NCBI RefSeq assembly: GCF_002252445.1 | Contig: NZ_NNRJ01000015.1 | Coordinates: 248,001 to 312,000, forward strand | Direction of reading: 5' to 3' | DNA from: Brucella thiophenivorans | Lineage (GTDB): Bacteria; Pseudomonadota; Alphaproteobacteria; Rhizobiales; Rhizobiaceae | DNA length: 64,000 nucleotides | Part shown: positions 39,846 to 49,039 of the stretch, in pieces | Position numbering within the stretch: position 1 is the first letter of the stretch | Layout of the letters: the number at the start of each line of letters is the position of its first letter | Position numbers and translations under genes: made by a program | The notes under the pieces: generated by a model | The model's input: only the letters and a program-made list of their open reading frames with translations | Told to the model about the DNA's origin: nothing | Databases searched by the model: none

Positions 39846-40409
39846 ATGGAAGACTTGAAGCAGGAAGACACCGAAGCCATTGGCAACGATCCCACCCTCC
39901 TTCTGGTTGATGATGACAAGCCTTTCCTGCAGCGGCTTGCCCGTGCCATGGAAGGTCGTGGTTTTCAGGTGACGACTGCAGAATCGGTTGAGGAAGGCAT
40001 TGCAGCTGCAAAGGCAGCTGCACCCGCTTATGCTGTTGTCGATATGCGCCTCGGCGATGGCAATGGCCTTGATGTCATTGAAGCCATTCGTTCGCGCCGC
40101 ACGGATACGCGTGCAATCGTGCTGACCGGCTATGGAAATATTGCTACTGCTGTGAATGCGGTAAAGCTTGGTGCGATTGACTATCTCTCTAAGCCTGCCG
40201 ATGCGGATGAGGTCTTTGCGGCTCTGACACGCCGTCCTGGCGAAAAAGTCGCGCCACCGGAAAACCCAATGTCTGCAGATCGTGTTCGTTGGGAACATAT
40301 CCAGCGTGTTTACGAAATGTGCGAGCGCAATGTTTCTGAAACCGCACGCCGTCTCAACATGCATCGCCGTACTTTGCAGCGTATTCTGGCAAAGCGCGCA
40401 CCGCGTTAA
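39846..40409 (+). CDS. regA: Response regulator RegA/PrrA/ActR
   Basis: A 187-residue response regulator paired with RegB. The receiver domain has LLVDDDKPFL (acidic pocket), the phospho-acceptor Asp in VVDMRLGDGNG, LTGYGN and LSKPAD. After a proline-containing linker (VAPPENP) comes a Fis-type helix-turn-helix, NVSETARRLNMHRRTLQRIL, which is nearly invariant among RegA proteins. The start at 39846 has AGGAAG upstream. It ends 14 bases before a dispersed repeat. Confidence 0.95.
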   Translation: MEDLKQEDTEAIGNDPTLLLVDDDKPFLQRLARAMEGRGFQVTTAESVEEGIAAAKAAAPAYAVVDMRLGDGNGLDVIEAIRSRRTDTRAIVLTGYGNIATAVNAVKLGAIDYLSKPADADEVFAALTRRPGEKVAPPENPMSADRVRWEHIQRVYEMCERNVSETARRLNMHRRTLQRILAKRAPR

Positions 40410-40422
40410 AAATCAAATAGAT

Positions 40423-40523
40423 TAGAGCATAATCCGACCGGAGTGAAACGAGGATCGGTAAGATTATGCTTAATATAAAAGGAGTTAGAGCGCCGATCTG
40501 ATTCAATCAGATCGGCGCTCTAA
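40423..40523. repeat. Dispersed palindromic repeat, copy 6 (type B, most regular)
   Basis: The head AGAGCATAATCC...GATTATGCTTAAT is followed by a perfect 19-bp stem, TTAGAGCGCCGATCTGATT with its complement around one base (40485-40523). It lies between convergent regA and mmcB and could serve both as terminator. Confidence 0.93.
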
Positions 40524-40536
40524 AGCGTTCTGCGCT

Positions 40537-41031
40537 TTAATCTATATCGCTCTCTGGCACATCAAGACCTGCAAGCTCAGCGATTGTCAGCCGTGCCGCA
40601 CCCGCGCGCGCAAAGCGCAGCATCAGCGCCTTGCGTGTAGCGCCCGGGAGCTTATGCTCCGGCGCATCGCGAAGAATTTCCGCGCCATAGCCATCCGATA
40701 AGATGAAACCGCAATCTTGCGGAAAAATGTCATGCGGCACAGACGGATGTGTCGCAAAGAAAAGCCTGTCGCAAAAAGCGCGGTATTCGGGCCATTTCCG
40801 GTCGGCCTTCCAGTCTTCAATAGAAGATTTGATTTCCACAATCCAGATTTCGCCCTTGCGGCTGACCGCAATAAGGTCAGCGCGTCTGCCGGATGCGAGC
40901 GGTAGTTCAGGCAAAGTCGCAAGGCCCATTTCCAGAAATAGCCGCTGCACGCCTCGGCGAACCAGCATGGCATTTTCAGACTGCCTCCCATCGGAAAGCG
41001 GGTGCGTCTTGTTGAGAATCACGATTGGCAT
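40537..41031 (-). CDS. mmcB: MmcB-family DNA repair protein
   Basis: A 164-residue protein of the alphaproteobacterial MmcB family, linked to mitomycin C resistance. RADLIAV followed by WIVEIKSSIEDW gives the D...ExK core of a PD-(D/E)xK nuclease fold, so it may be a nuclease. In Caulobacter the family is SOS/damage related. The ATG at 41031 (MPIVILNK) fits the family N-terminus but has no good ribosome-binding site; the frame continues to 41151. Confidence 0.85.
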   Translation of the reverse strand: MPIVILNKTHPLSDGRQSENAMLVRRGVQRLFLEMGLATLPELPLASGRRADLIAVSRKGEIWIVEIKSSIEDWKADRKWPEYRAFCDRLFFATHPSVPHDIFPQDCGFILSDGYGAEILRDAPEHKLPGATRKALMLRFARAGAARLTIAELAGLDVPESDID

Positions 41032-41246
41032 AGGCGCAGTTTGCGCTTCATAAACATTCGAAACAATAGAAAAGCGCCTGACCTTTGTGATGAACGGGGA
41101 GCGTAAATGTGACGAGGATGGCAAGATCGTGGCAGAAATCAGGTTTTTCAACTTACGGTTAACGTTCGGTTAATAATGCTCGCTCATGTTTGAGGGCGAA
41201 TGAGCGATTCGCTCCTGTTTTGTTATTTCCGGCTTGGGGGAAATTC

Positions 41247-41864
41247 ATGAAGTCTCGCGTTTTAAGACTGACCGCAGCCCTTCTTCTTGGTGGTGCGCTT
41301 GCAGGTTGCTCCACAGTTGGTGGCACGTTTTACACGGCGTCCTATTCGTCGGTGAGTGATGCTGGATATACGATTCCAGCCATTCCAAACGAAAAAATCC
41401 CGCAACAATATCGCCGCCAGATCGTGAAATACCAGACCAATGAAGTTCCGGGCACGATCATCGTCGAAACGGGCGAAAAATTTCTTTATTACGTGATGCC
41501 GGATGGCAAAGCGATGCGTTATGGCATCGGTGTTGGCCGCGAAGGCTTTGGCTGGACAGGCACGGCACGCGTTGCGATGAAGCGCGAATGGCCGAGGTGG
41601 ACACCACCAGCGGCCATGATCAAGCGTCAGCCGGAATTGGCAAAATATCGCACCGGCATGGGACCGGGCCTCAAGAATCCGCTCGGCGCACGCGCACTTT
41701 ATCTCTTCAACAAGGGCGGTGATACCGGCTACCGCATTCACGGAACACCGGAATGGTGGTCGATTGGCAAGGCAATGTCATCGGGCTGTGTTCGTATGAT
41801 GAATCAGGACATTATTGATCTTTATGAGCGAGCAGAGCAGGGTGCCAAGGTTATCGTACGATAA
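41247..41864 (+). CDS. L,D-transpeptidase (YkuD) lipoprotein
   Basis: A 205-residue lipoprotein. The signal peptide ends in LAGC, a lipobox, with the mature protein starting at Cys (residue about 20). The YkuD domain has YRIHGTPEWWSIGKAMSSGC followed by VRM, containing the catalytic Cys and the HxxxxxxxxxxxxxSxGCxRM spacing. It would form 3-3 peptidoglycan cross-links or attach proteins to peptidoglycan in the periplasm. GGGGGAAATTC precedes the ATG at 41247, which is preferred to an in-frame start at 41190. Confidence 0.92.
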   Translation: MKSRVLRLTAALLLGGALAGCSTVGGTFYTASYSSVSDAGYTIPAIPNEKIPQQYRRQIVKYQTNEVPGTIIVETGEKFLYYVMPDGKAMRYGIGVGREGFGWTGTARVAMKREWPRWTPPAAMIKRQPELAKYRTGMGPGLKNPLGARALYLFNKGGDTGYRIHGTPEWWSIGKAMSSGCVRMMNQDIIDLYERAEQGAKVIVR

Positions 41865-41868
41865 TATT

Positions 41869-41971
41869 TAGAGCGCGTTTATATCTGATTTCATCAGATC
41901 GGCGCTCCAACAATATGTTTTAACGTGCATCTTATCCGAAAACCGTTTCACACTTTTCGGTACGCGCTCTG
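41869..41971. repeat. Dispersed palindromic repeat, copy 7 (type A, reversed)
   Basis: Inverted relative to most copies: tail TTAGAGCGCGTTTATATCTGA / TCAGATCGGCGCTCC first, then GTGCATCTTATCCGAAAACC..TTTCACACTTTTCGG. It starts five bases after the L,D-transpeptidase stop. Confidence 0.88.
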
Positions 41972-41977
41972 GATATG

Positions 41978-42005
41978 AAAAAGGCCGCTGAAAAGCGGCC
42001 TTTTT
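41978..42005. terminator. Bidirectional terminator between L,D-transpeptidase and Nfu genes
   Basis: A perfect 12-bp stem, AAAAAGGCCGCT with AGCGGCCTTTTT around GAAA. T tracts exist in both directions, fitting its place between convergent genes. Confidence 0.88.
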
Positions 42006-42022
42006 AGTAAGTCTCAAGTCGA

Positions 42023-42595
42023 TCAGATTTGTTCGACTTGCTGCACTTCCGGCACGAAGTGGCGCAGAAGATTCTGAATGCCATGCTTCAGCGTTGCGGT
42101 GGATGATGGGCAACCAGCGCAAGCACCTTTCATATGAAGGAACACGGTGCCGTTTTCAAAACCGCGGAAAGTGATGTCGCCACCATCCTGTGCAACAGCT
42201 GGGCGCACGCGCGTTTCGATCAGTTCTTTGATGGTCTCAACAATTTCGGTGTCGGCTTCATCGAAGAATTCTGCATCATCATGATCATCGCCAGCATTTG
42301 CACCGGCATTGCCTGCCATGACGGGAGCGCCCGACATGAAATGTTCCATGATCGTGCCGAGAATAGCAGGCTTGAGATGCTGCCACTCACCATCTTCTTT
42401 GGTGACTGTGATGAAATCATAGCCGAAGAAAACGCCGGTGACGCCCGGAACTGCAAACAGCTTGGCTGCGAGTGGCGACGTATTACCAGCGCTTGCCGCA
42501 TCGCGGAAATCGGCAGTGCCTTCAGGCATGACGACCTTGCCGGGCAGGAACTTGAGCGTTGCCGGGTTCGGCGTTGTCTCGGTCTGGATGAACAT
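42023..42595 (-). CDS. NifU/Nfu-type iron-sulfur scaffold protein
   Basis: A 190-residue protein with an N-terminal Nfu_N domain (MFIQTETTPNPATLKFLPG, residues 1-90) and a C-terminal NifU domain with the cluster-binding CAGC motif (GACAGCPSSTATLKHG). It carries or delivers Fe-S clusters to target proteins. It is not the nitrogenase NifU, and no nif genes are nearby. GGAG lies upstream of the ATG. It follows the universal stress gene on the same strand by 106 bases. Confidence 0.93.
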   Translation of the reverse strand: MFIQTETTPNPATLKFLPGKVVMPEGTADFRDAASAGNTSPLAAKLFAVPGVTGVFFGYDFITVTKEDGEWQHLKPAILGTIMEHFMSGAPVMAGNAGANAGDDHDDAEFFDEADTEIVETIKELIETRVRPAVAQDGGDITFRGFENGTVFLHMKGACAGCPSSTATLKHGIQNLLRHFVPEVQQVEQI

Positions 42596-42701
42596 ATCCG
42601 TTCTCCGCTTTCAATATCAGAAGCTTTTCGTAAGCATGGATGCGCGTTTAAGCAAGCCTCATCTCAAAGGGCGCATGCGCGTTATGATCAATATAGGGTG
42701 A

Positions 42702-43190
42702 TTAGGTCACCGCATCAATGTCTTCATCCGAAAGACCCGATGGAATGACAGTCACAGGTATCTGGAACTGCGCGCGATTGGCCAGAGACTGAACGAGAGG
42801 GCCGGGGCCTTCCTTGCCGGAACCTGCGGCAAGCACCAGAATGGCAATGTCCTGGTCTTCTTCAATGAGACTTGGCAATTCATCGTTGATCAATCCTTCG
42901 CGGATGATCAGTTCCGGGTCAATGCCCTGTTCTTCGCGCACAATGGCTGCGAATTTCTCAAGGATCGTACGCGCTCGCTCTTCCGCTTCCTGACGCATGA
43001 TTTCGCCAACGCCAAGGATTTGCTGGAAATCGGAATTGTCGATGACAAAAAGCAGGACCAGCCCGCCGCTGGTGTTTTTGGCACGGCGTGCGGCATAGGC
43101 GACGGCACGCCCGCATTCGGGCGTCTCGTCAATGACGGCAAGAAACTTGCGGCGATGTCCGGCTTCCCGGCTAAGTCGTTTGGATACCAT
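42702..43190 (-). CDS. Universal stress protein family
   Basis: A 162-residue UspA-fold protein. KFLAVIDETPECGRAVAYAA is the first strand and helix, and LVLAAGSGKEGPGPLVQ stands where the ATP-binding GxxGxxxxxxGS is in other Usp proteins, here altered (GSGKEGPGP), so nucleotide binding is uncertain. The function is unknown. It lies downstream of trpS on the same strand, separated by a 10-bp stem. Confidence 0.87.
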   Translation of the reverse strand: MVSKRLSREAGHRRKFLAVIDETPECGRAVAYAARRAKNTSGGLVLLFVIDNSDFQQILGVGEIMRQEAEERARTILEKFAAIVREEQGIDPELIIREGLINDELPSLIEEDQDIAILVLAAGSGKEGPGPLVQSLANRAQFQIPVTVIPSGLSDEDIDAVT

Positions 43191-43210
43191 GGCGATAATG
43201 TGGCATTGCG

Positions 43211-43238
43211 CAGCGCTGCCTGCAAGCGGGCAGCGCTG
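43211..43238 (-). other. Intercistronic hairpin between trpS and usp
   Basis: A perfect 10-bp GC-rich stem, CAGCGCTGCC with GGCAGCGCTG, around an 8-base loop. There is no T tract, so it is more likely an mRNA processing or stabilising stem than a terminator. Confidence 0.55.
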
Positions 43239-43247
43239 GAATATTTA

Positions 43248-44315
43248 TCAGTCCTGCAACCAGCCGATAATATCCCGCACATGACGCATATTTGTTTCCG
43301 CAATCACGCTTGCACGTTCACCACCGTCCTTGAGAACGCTGTCGATATAGGCAGGATCGGCCACCAGACGGCGCATTTCATGGGTGATGGGCGAAAGCTT
43401 AGCAACTGCGAGATCAGCCAGTGCCGCCTTGAATTCGGAGAACTGGCGTCCACCGAATTCGCCGAGAATGTCTTCCTTCGATTTGGAAGCAAGTGCAGCA
43501 TAGATGCCGACGAGATTGTCAGCTTCCGGGCGACCAGTAAGACCATTAAGTTCCGCTGGCAGACCGTCTGAATCGGTCTTGGCCTTGCGGATCTTCTTGT
43601 TGATCGTGTCTTCGTCATCGATCAGGTTGATGCGAGACAGATCCGAAGGGTCGGATTTTGACATCTTCTTGGTGCCATCACGTAGCGACATGATGCGCAT
43701 GGCCGGACCCGAAATCATCGGCTCTGTCAGCGGGAAGAAACCTGAAACTTGTTCGTCACCCACCTGCATATCCACGCCGATACCAAGCGAAGCGATGCGG
43801 TCGGAATAGTCGTTGTTGAATTTTTGCGCGATGTCGCGGGTCAGTTCCAGATGTTGCTTCTGATCTTCACCAACTGGCACATGCGTGGCGCGATACAGAA
43901 GAATGTCAGCCGCCATCAGGCTCGGATAAGCGAATAGTCCGAGCGAAGCGTTCTCGCGGTCTTTGCCAGCCTTGTCCTTGAACTGGGTCATACGGCTCAT
44001 CCAGCCGATGCGCGCAACGCAGTTGAACACCCATGCAAGCTCGGCATGCTGTCTCACGCGGCTCTGATTGAAGACGATGCTACGCTTGGGATCAATGCCT
44101 GAAGCGAGAAATGCGGCTGTGACTTCGCGGGTCGATTGGATAAGCTCAGCCGGATCGGGCGACACGGTCAGAGCATGCATATCGACCACGCAATAGATAC
44201 ACTCCTGCGTCTCCTGGACCTCGACCCACCGCTTGATGGCACCCAGATAATTACCAAGGTGAAGGTTTCCGGTCGGTTGAACGCCGGAGAAGACAAGCGG
44301 TTTGAACGTGCTCAT
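43248..44315 (-). CDS. trpS: Tryptophanyl-tRNA synthetase
   Basis: A 355-residue class I synthetase charging tRNA-Trp. The HIGH-type motif is [14 protein letters not shown], and KMSKSDPS is the KMSKS loop. [11 protein letters not shown] and [20 protein letters not shown] form the tryptophan pocket region typical of bacterial TrpS. AGGAC precedes the ATG. It lies 93 bases after murJ on the same strand. Confidence 0.96.
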   Translation of the reverse strand: MSTFKPLVFSGVQPTGNLHLGNYLGAIKRWVEVQETQECIYCVVDMHALTVSPDPAELIQSTREVTAAFLASGIDPKRSIVFNQSRVRQHAELAWVFNCVARIGWMSRMTQFKDKAGKDRENASLGLFAYPSLMAADILLYRATHVPVGEDQKQHLELTRDIAQKFNNDYSDRIASLGIGVDMQVGDEQVSGFFPLTEPMISGPAMRIMSLRDGTKKMSKSDPSDLSRINLIDDEDTINKKIRKAKTDSDGLPAELNGLTGRPEADNLVGIYAALASKSKEDILGEFGGRQFSEFKAALADLAVAKLSPITHEMRRLVADPAYIDSVLKDGGERASVIAETNMRHVRDIIGWLQD

Positions 44316-44408
44316 GATTATGTCCTGATGTTGGCCTTCGCCGGTGGAGAGCGAAGGAATATTTTAATGAGGTCTTTTCGCAGAGGCATAGCAGCCTTTC
44401 AAGAGCAA

Positions 44409-45998
44409 TTATATTTCGTTCTCAGGCTCTTTCTTCACGGCACCGCGCTTGATGCCACGGCGGATCATCGCCGTATTTGCACCACCAAGACCAAATGCCA
44501 GAGCGAAATAGATGATCATGGCAGCCATAACGATCATCGTAACCGTACTCGCTCTCACGCCAAACGATGCAGCCGATGACAGTTCATGTGCAAAATACCC
44601 GATGGCAAAATAAATGCCTGCGGCCATAACGCCTGCTGCAATCAATAGACGTGGAATTCGTGTGAGAAGCGGAATATCCTTGCCCCAGTGACCACGCTTC
44701 ACCAGTGTTGCAAACAGCAGTGCTGCATTGACCCACCCAGCCGTAATCTCAGCAATTGCGATGCCCGTTGGTCCCATGCGCGAAAATAGCGTGATCGCAA
44801 GCGAGACGTTTACCACCACTGAAATCGCGGCAAAGATCATCGGCGTGCGGGTGTCCTCACGGGCAAAGAAACCTGGAATGAAAGCCTTAATTAGCACGAA
44901 AGCTGGCAGGCCAAGACCATAAATCGCTAGAATGTTGGAGACGACAAGGGTCGATTCAGCACTGAACTGACCGCGTTCGAACAGAAGGCGCACGATTGGT
45001 TCTGACATGACCAGAAGTGCAGCAGCAGCCGGAAGAGTCAGAAACAGCGTGAACTCGACTGAGCGGTTTTGCAGGTTCGATGCTTCTTTCATATGCCCGC
45101 CACGCAAAGCGCGCGACAATTCCGGTAGAAGCACGGTTGCAACTGCAATACCCACGACGCCAAGCGGCAGCTGATAAATGCGATCGGCATAAACCAGCGA
45201 GGAAACAGCCCCTTCCATGCCTGATGCGATATTGGTGTTGATCAGCAGATTGATCTGCGTGATGCCGCCGGTGATTGCCGCCGGAAGGGCCAGTACCAGA
45301 AGCCGTTTGACGTTAGCGGTCAGGCGCGGACGGCGAAAGCCGATCTTGATGCCCGCATGACGCACGGCAAGCCAGACGATTGCAAGCTGTACGATACCAG
45401 CCGCCATCACGCCCCATGAAAGCGCATAGCCGACAGCAAGCGCATCATAGCCTTGCCACCATGCAAAGGCGAGAACGCCGATAAGGATGATATTGAGGAA
45501 AACCGGCGCAATGGCTGCAGCAAAATAGCGATGCAGCGAATTGAGCATCCCACCCATCATTGCCGAAAGCGACATACAGGCAAGATAGGGGAACATGATC
45601 ACTGCAAGTCGCACGGTATTATCAAACTTCACCGGATCGTCGGTAAAGCCCGGCGCGATGACCGTGCGCACGATAAACGGCATGGAGAGTTCCATGGCAA
45701 TCGTGATGAACAGAAGAACGGTGAACAGAACGCCGAACACTTCTTCAGAAAAGCGGCGCGCGCCTTCCATGCCGTTCTTCTCGATTTCTTTGGCAAAGAG
45801 TGGCACGAAGGCTGCATTGAATGCGCCTTCTGCAAACAGCCTGCGAAATGTGTTCGGAAAGCGAAAGGCAGCGTTGAACGCGTCCGCAACTGGTCCGGTG
45901 CCGAGTGCCGCCGCCATAAACATTTCACGCGTGAAGCCGAAAATGCGGCTCATCAGCGTGCCGGACGCGACGGTTGCGAACTTTTTGACCAAACTCAT
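44409..45998 (-). CDS. murJ: Lipid II flippase MurJ
   Basis: A 529-residue polytopic membrane protein (about 14 hydrophobic segments) that moves lipid II across the inner membrane for peptidoglycan synthesis. Conserved family stretches include GFTREMFMAAALGTGPVADAF, FRRLFAEGAFNAAFVPLF and RIYQLPLGVVGIAVATVLLP. The start at 45998 has only GGATAT at a long distance, and lies 18 bases after glnD, so translation may depend on the upstream gene. Confidence 0.95.
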   Translation of the reverse strand: MSLVKKFATVASGTLMSRIFGFTREMFMAAALGTGPVADAFNAAFRFPNTFRRLFAEGAFNAAFVPLFAKEIEKNGMEGARRFSEEVFGVLFTVLLFITIAMELSMPFIVRTVIAPGFTDDPVKFDNTVRLAVIMFPYLACMSLSAMMGGMLNSLHRYFAAAIAPVFLNIILIGVLAFAWWQGYDALAVGYALSWGVMAAGIVQLAIVWLAVRHAGIKIGFRRPRLTANVKRLLVLALPAAITGGITQINLLINTNIASGMEGAVSSLVYADRIYQLPLGVVGIAVATVLLPELSRALRGGHMKEASNLQNRSVEFTLFLTLPAAAALLVMSEPIVRLLFERGQFSAESTLVVSNILAIYGLGLPAFVLIKAFIPGFFAREDTRTPMIFAAISVVVNVSLAITLFSRMGPTGIAIAEITAGWVNAALLFATLVKRGHWGKDIPLLTRIPRLLIAAGVMAAGIYFAIGYFAHELSSAASFGVRASTVTMIVMAAMIIYFALAFGLGGANTAMIRRGIKRGAVKKEPENEI

Positions 45999-46016
45999 TA
46001 GATTAAAATATCCATA

Positions 46017-48812
46017 TTATGCTGCTGCGCGACCGTTTGACTTTGCGCCGTTTTCTCCGCCAAGAACGGCAAGAAGTTTGCGCTTTATATTGCCCTGACG
46101 CGTTGCGTTTGAAATTTTGTGTCCCACAAGATCGGTAACATAGAAACTGTCGATCACCTTTTCGCCAAAAGTGGTGATGTGGGCCGAAGCAATATCCAGT
46201 GAAAGGTCAGAAATAAGGCCGGTGAGTTCCGAAAGAAGTCCGGGCCGGTCAAGTCCTTCTACTTCGATCACCGTAAACTTGTCTGAAAGCGTGTTGTTGA
46301 TCTCGACATCCGGCTCCACCTTGAAGGCTTTCGTGCCCTTTTTGGGCTTGGTGCGCTTGGCGAGCACGTCCGGTAGATGCGCTTTGCCAGAAAGCACATC
46401 TTCAATCACTTTACCCACACGCTCAGCACGTCTGCGCTCATCTTCATCCGTGTCGAACTCACGATTGATCAGGATAGTATCAAGTGCGCGACCATCCCCT
46501 GTGGTGAAAATCTGCGCGTCCACGATGTTGCCACCAGCGGCAGCACATGCACCGGTGATGATCGACAACAGGCGCGGGTGATCGGGTGCCAGAACGGTGA
46601 TTTCCGTCACAGCTTCAAAAGTGTGCGGCTTGGCCATTGTGGCCAGCACGCGACCATTGCGATCCGTCTCGCGGATGAAATGAGCATGCCGCACCTGATC
46701 GTCGAGACTGACGGTCAGCAAATAATTGGTGTAATGCAGGTTGAGATAGGCATCGCGCTCGGCTTCCGGCCAGTCGGAAAGCCTTTCAGCCAGAGCCGCA
46801 CGCGCCTGTCGGTCGCGGTCAGCGCGGGGAAGTTCCGAGAAGCCGCCCGTCAGAACCAGTTCCGTTTCATAAAAAAGCGTGCGCAGAAGCTGGCCTTTCC
46901 AGCCGTTCCAGACGCCGGGGCCAACGCCCTTGATGTCGCAAACGGTGAGGATCAGCAGAAGCCGCAACCGCTCCATTGTCTGCACGGTGTCGGCAAAATC
47001 GACAATGGTTTTGCGGTCGTTGAGATCGCGCGATTGAGCAACCATGCTCATGGTCAGATGCTCACGCACCAGCCATTCTACGGTTTCTGTTTCCGATTTA
47101 GAAAGGCCAAAGCGCGGGCAGAGCCTGCGGGCAATGCGGGCACCGGCAGTTGAGTGATCTTCGGGCCGACCCTTGGCAATATCATGCAGGAGCATCGCCA
47201 CATAAAGCACAACGCGATCCCGCTTCATGGCGCTTACAAGATGATTGGCCAGCGGATGTTCTTTTTCCAGTTCGCCATGCTCGATTTCGGATAGCACTGC
47301 TATGCAGCGCAACAGATGTTCGTCGACTGTGTAATGGTGATACATGTTGAACTGCATCATTGCGACGATCTTGCCAAAATCCGGGATGAATTTGCCAAGC
47401 ACGCCAGATTCATTCATGCGGCGCAGGATCAGTTCGGGATTGCGTGGCGAGGTGAGCACATCGAGAAATAGCCGGTTGGCCTCTGGGTTCTCGCGCAGCT
47501 CTCCATTGATGAGTTTCAGCGAGCGGGTAAGCTGCTGCATCGCGTCGGGATGGAATTCCAGCCCGAGCTTGTCTGCAAGGTGAAAAATCCGAATGATATT
47601 GACCGGATCGCGCTTAAACACATCTGCGTCGGCAATGTTGATGCGGTGATTTTCGGAAACGAAATCATTGCTGCCGGCAAGCTTGCGCTTGCGGCGCGAA
47701 AACGTGAGAAAGATGCGATTGAAGCCCGGAACATGCTTGGCCTGCTCTTCTTCCAGTGCTGCACACAGAATGCGGGTAAGATCGCCCACATCTTTTGCGA
47801 CAAGGAAATAATGCTTCATGAAGCGTTCTACGTAGTTCTGACCGGGATGCGCGGTATAGCCCAGTCGCTGTGCGATTTCCGGCTGAATGTCGAAGGAGAG
47901 GCGCTCTTCTGCCTTTAATGTTGCAAAATGCATATGGCAGCGCACCGCCCAGAGAAAATCTTCGGCTTTGTTGAAAAGCCGTAACTCGCTGCGTGACAAC
48001 ACGCCGAGTTTGACCATCTCGTCCTTGGTTTTGACGCGGTAGAAATATTTGGCGATCCAGAACAAGGTATGCAGATCACGCTGCCCACCTTTGCCTTCCT
48101 TGACATTGGGCTCGACTAGATAGCGTGTTTCACCTGCTTTGCGGTGGCGGTTGTCGCGCTCGGTAAGCTTGGCCTGAATGAATTCGGGACCGGTATCCTT
48201 GACCACATCTTCGTCGAATCGCGTTATCAGCGTATTGAACAGATCGCGATTGCCGATGATGAAACGCGCATCGAGAATTGCGGTGCGGATCGTCATATCC
48301 TCGCGCGAAAGGCGGACACATTCATCGATATTACGCGTGGAATGGCCGACTTTCAGCCCCATATCCCAGAGCATATAGAGCATATATTCGGCGACCTGCT
48401 CGCCCCATGGCGTCTGCTTATAGGGCAGCAAAAACAGAAGATCGATGTCGGATCCGGGTGCGAGCCCACCACGTCCATAGCCACCCACGGCCACAACTGC
48501 CATGTTTTCGGCTTTCGACGGATTTTGCATCGGATAGGCTTTGGTACTGGCAAATTCAAACAGCACACTGATCAGTGTATCCATCAGATACGACAGACGA
48601 CGCGCACAAAGCGCGCCGCCGCCATCTTTCATCAACATGCCTTCCGCTTGCGTGCGACCGCGAATCAGAGCGTCTTTGAGCGCATGAAGCACAACCTTGC
48701 GCACGGGCGTGCTGGTATAGCTTTCGTCGGTTGAATCCGCGAGCTCATTGAGCTTGCGGCGAAGTGTTTCGGGATTGACGATTTCTTCAAGCTTCAGGTC
48801 GTGTGCGCGCAT
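46017..48812 (-). CDS. glnD: [Protein-PII] uridylyltransferase/uridylyl-removing enzyme
   Basis: A 931-residue nitrogen sensor that adds or removes UMP on PII proteins according to glutamine level. The nucleotidyltransferase has [20 protein letters not shown], giving the G-G and D-x-D. The HD domain has [14 protein letters not shown]. Two ACT domains at the C-terminus begin near [13 protein letters not shown] and [16 protein letters not shown]. The gene heads the minus-strand group glnD-murJ-trpS-usp-nfu. The N-terminus [15 protein letters not shown] matches Brucella GlnD closely, as far as memory allows, with scattered substitutions. Confidence 0.96.
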   Translation of the reverse strand: MRAHDLKLEEIVNPETLRRKLNELADSTDESYTSTPVRKVVLHALKDALIRGRTQAEGMLMKDGGGALCARRLSYLMDTLISVLFEFASTKAYPMQNPSKAENMAVVAVGGYGRGGLAPGSDIDLLFLLPYKQTPWGEQVAEYMLYMLWDMGLKVGHSTRNIDECVRLSREDMTIRTAILDARFIIGNRDLFNTLITRFDEDVVKDTGPEFIQAKLTERDNRHRKAGETRYLVEPNVKEGKGGQRDLHTLFWIAKYFYRVKTKDEMVKLGVLSRSELRLFNKAEDFLWAVRCHMHFATLKAEERLSFDIQPEIAQRLGYTAHPGQNYVERFMKHYFLVAKDVGDLTRILCAALEEEQAKHVPGFNRIFLTFSRRKRKLAGSNDFVSENHRINIADADVFKRDPVNIIRIFHLADKLGLEFHPDAMQQLTRSLKLINGELRENPEANRLFLDVLTSPRNPELILRRMNESGVLGKFIPDFGKIVAMMQFNMYHHYTVDEHLLRCIAVLSEIEHGELEKEHPLANHLVSAMKRDRVVLYVAMLLHDIAKGRPEDHSTAGARIARRLCPRFGLSKSETETVEWLVREHLTMSMVAQSRDLNDRKTIVDFADTVQTMERLRLLLILTVCDIKGVGPGVWNGWKGQLLRTLFYETELVLTGGFSELPRADRDRQARAALAERLSDWPEAERDAYLNLHYTNYLLTVSLDDQVRHAHFIRETDRNGRVLATMAKPHTFEAVTEITVLAPDHPRLLSIITGACAAAGGNIVDAQIFTTGDGRALDTILINREFDTDEDERRRAERVGKVIEDVLSGKAHLPDVLAKRTKPKKGTKAFKVEPDVEINNTLSDKFTVIEVEGLDRPGLLSELTGLISDLSLDIASAHITTFGEKVIDSFYVTDLVGHKISNATRQGNIKRKLLAVLGGENGAKSNGRAAA

Positions 48813-48993
48813 GCAGCTTTAATGTCCGGCGTGTTGGGAAGAGACTGACAGAACTATCCTATAGCCGGTTTTAAATACTATGAATATCCCGCCACTTGTC
48901 GCGGAAAAGTGGAAGCCGCCTTCGCAGGGAAATCAGTCCACTGGATTAATTTCTGATTCCGCTACGATCCGGTAACGACAAGCGCATGTAAAA

Positions 48994-49022
48994 GAAACAG
49001 CCGGGCATTGCCCGGCTGTTTC
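48994..49022 (-). terminator. Terminator of maeB
   Basis: A perfect 13-bp stem, GAAACAGCCGGGC with GCCCGGCTGTTTC; read leftwards it runs into TTTTAC. It lies 18 bases beyond the maeB stop. Confidence 0.85.
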
Positions 49023-49039
49023 ATGGTTCAGTCGTCTTT

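Noticed and set aside
42023-42595. Nitrogen-fixation NifU
   Set aside because: The domain order (Nfu_N plus CxxC domain) is the housekeeping Nfu type and no nif genes are nearby.
46377-47153. 258-codon ORF opposite glnD
   Set aside because: Shadow of the GlnD HD and ACT domains; no ribosome-binding site or domain.
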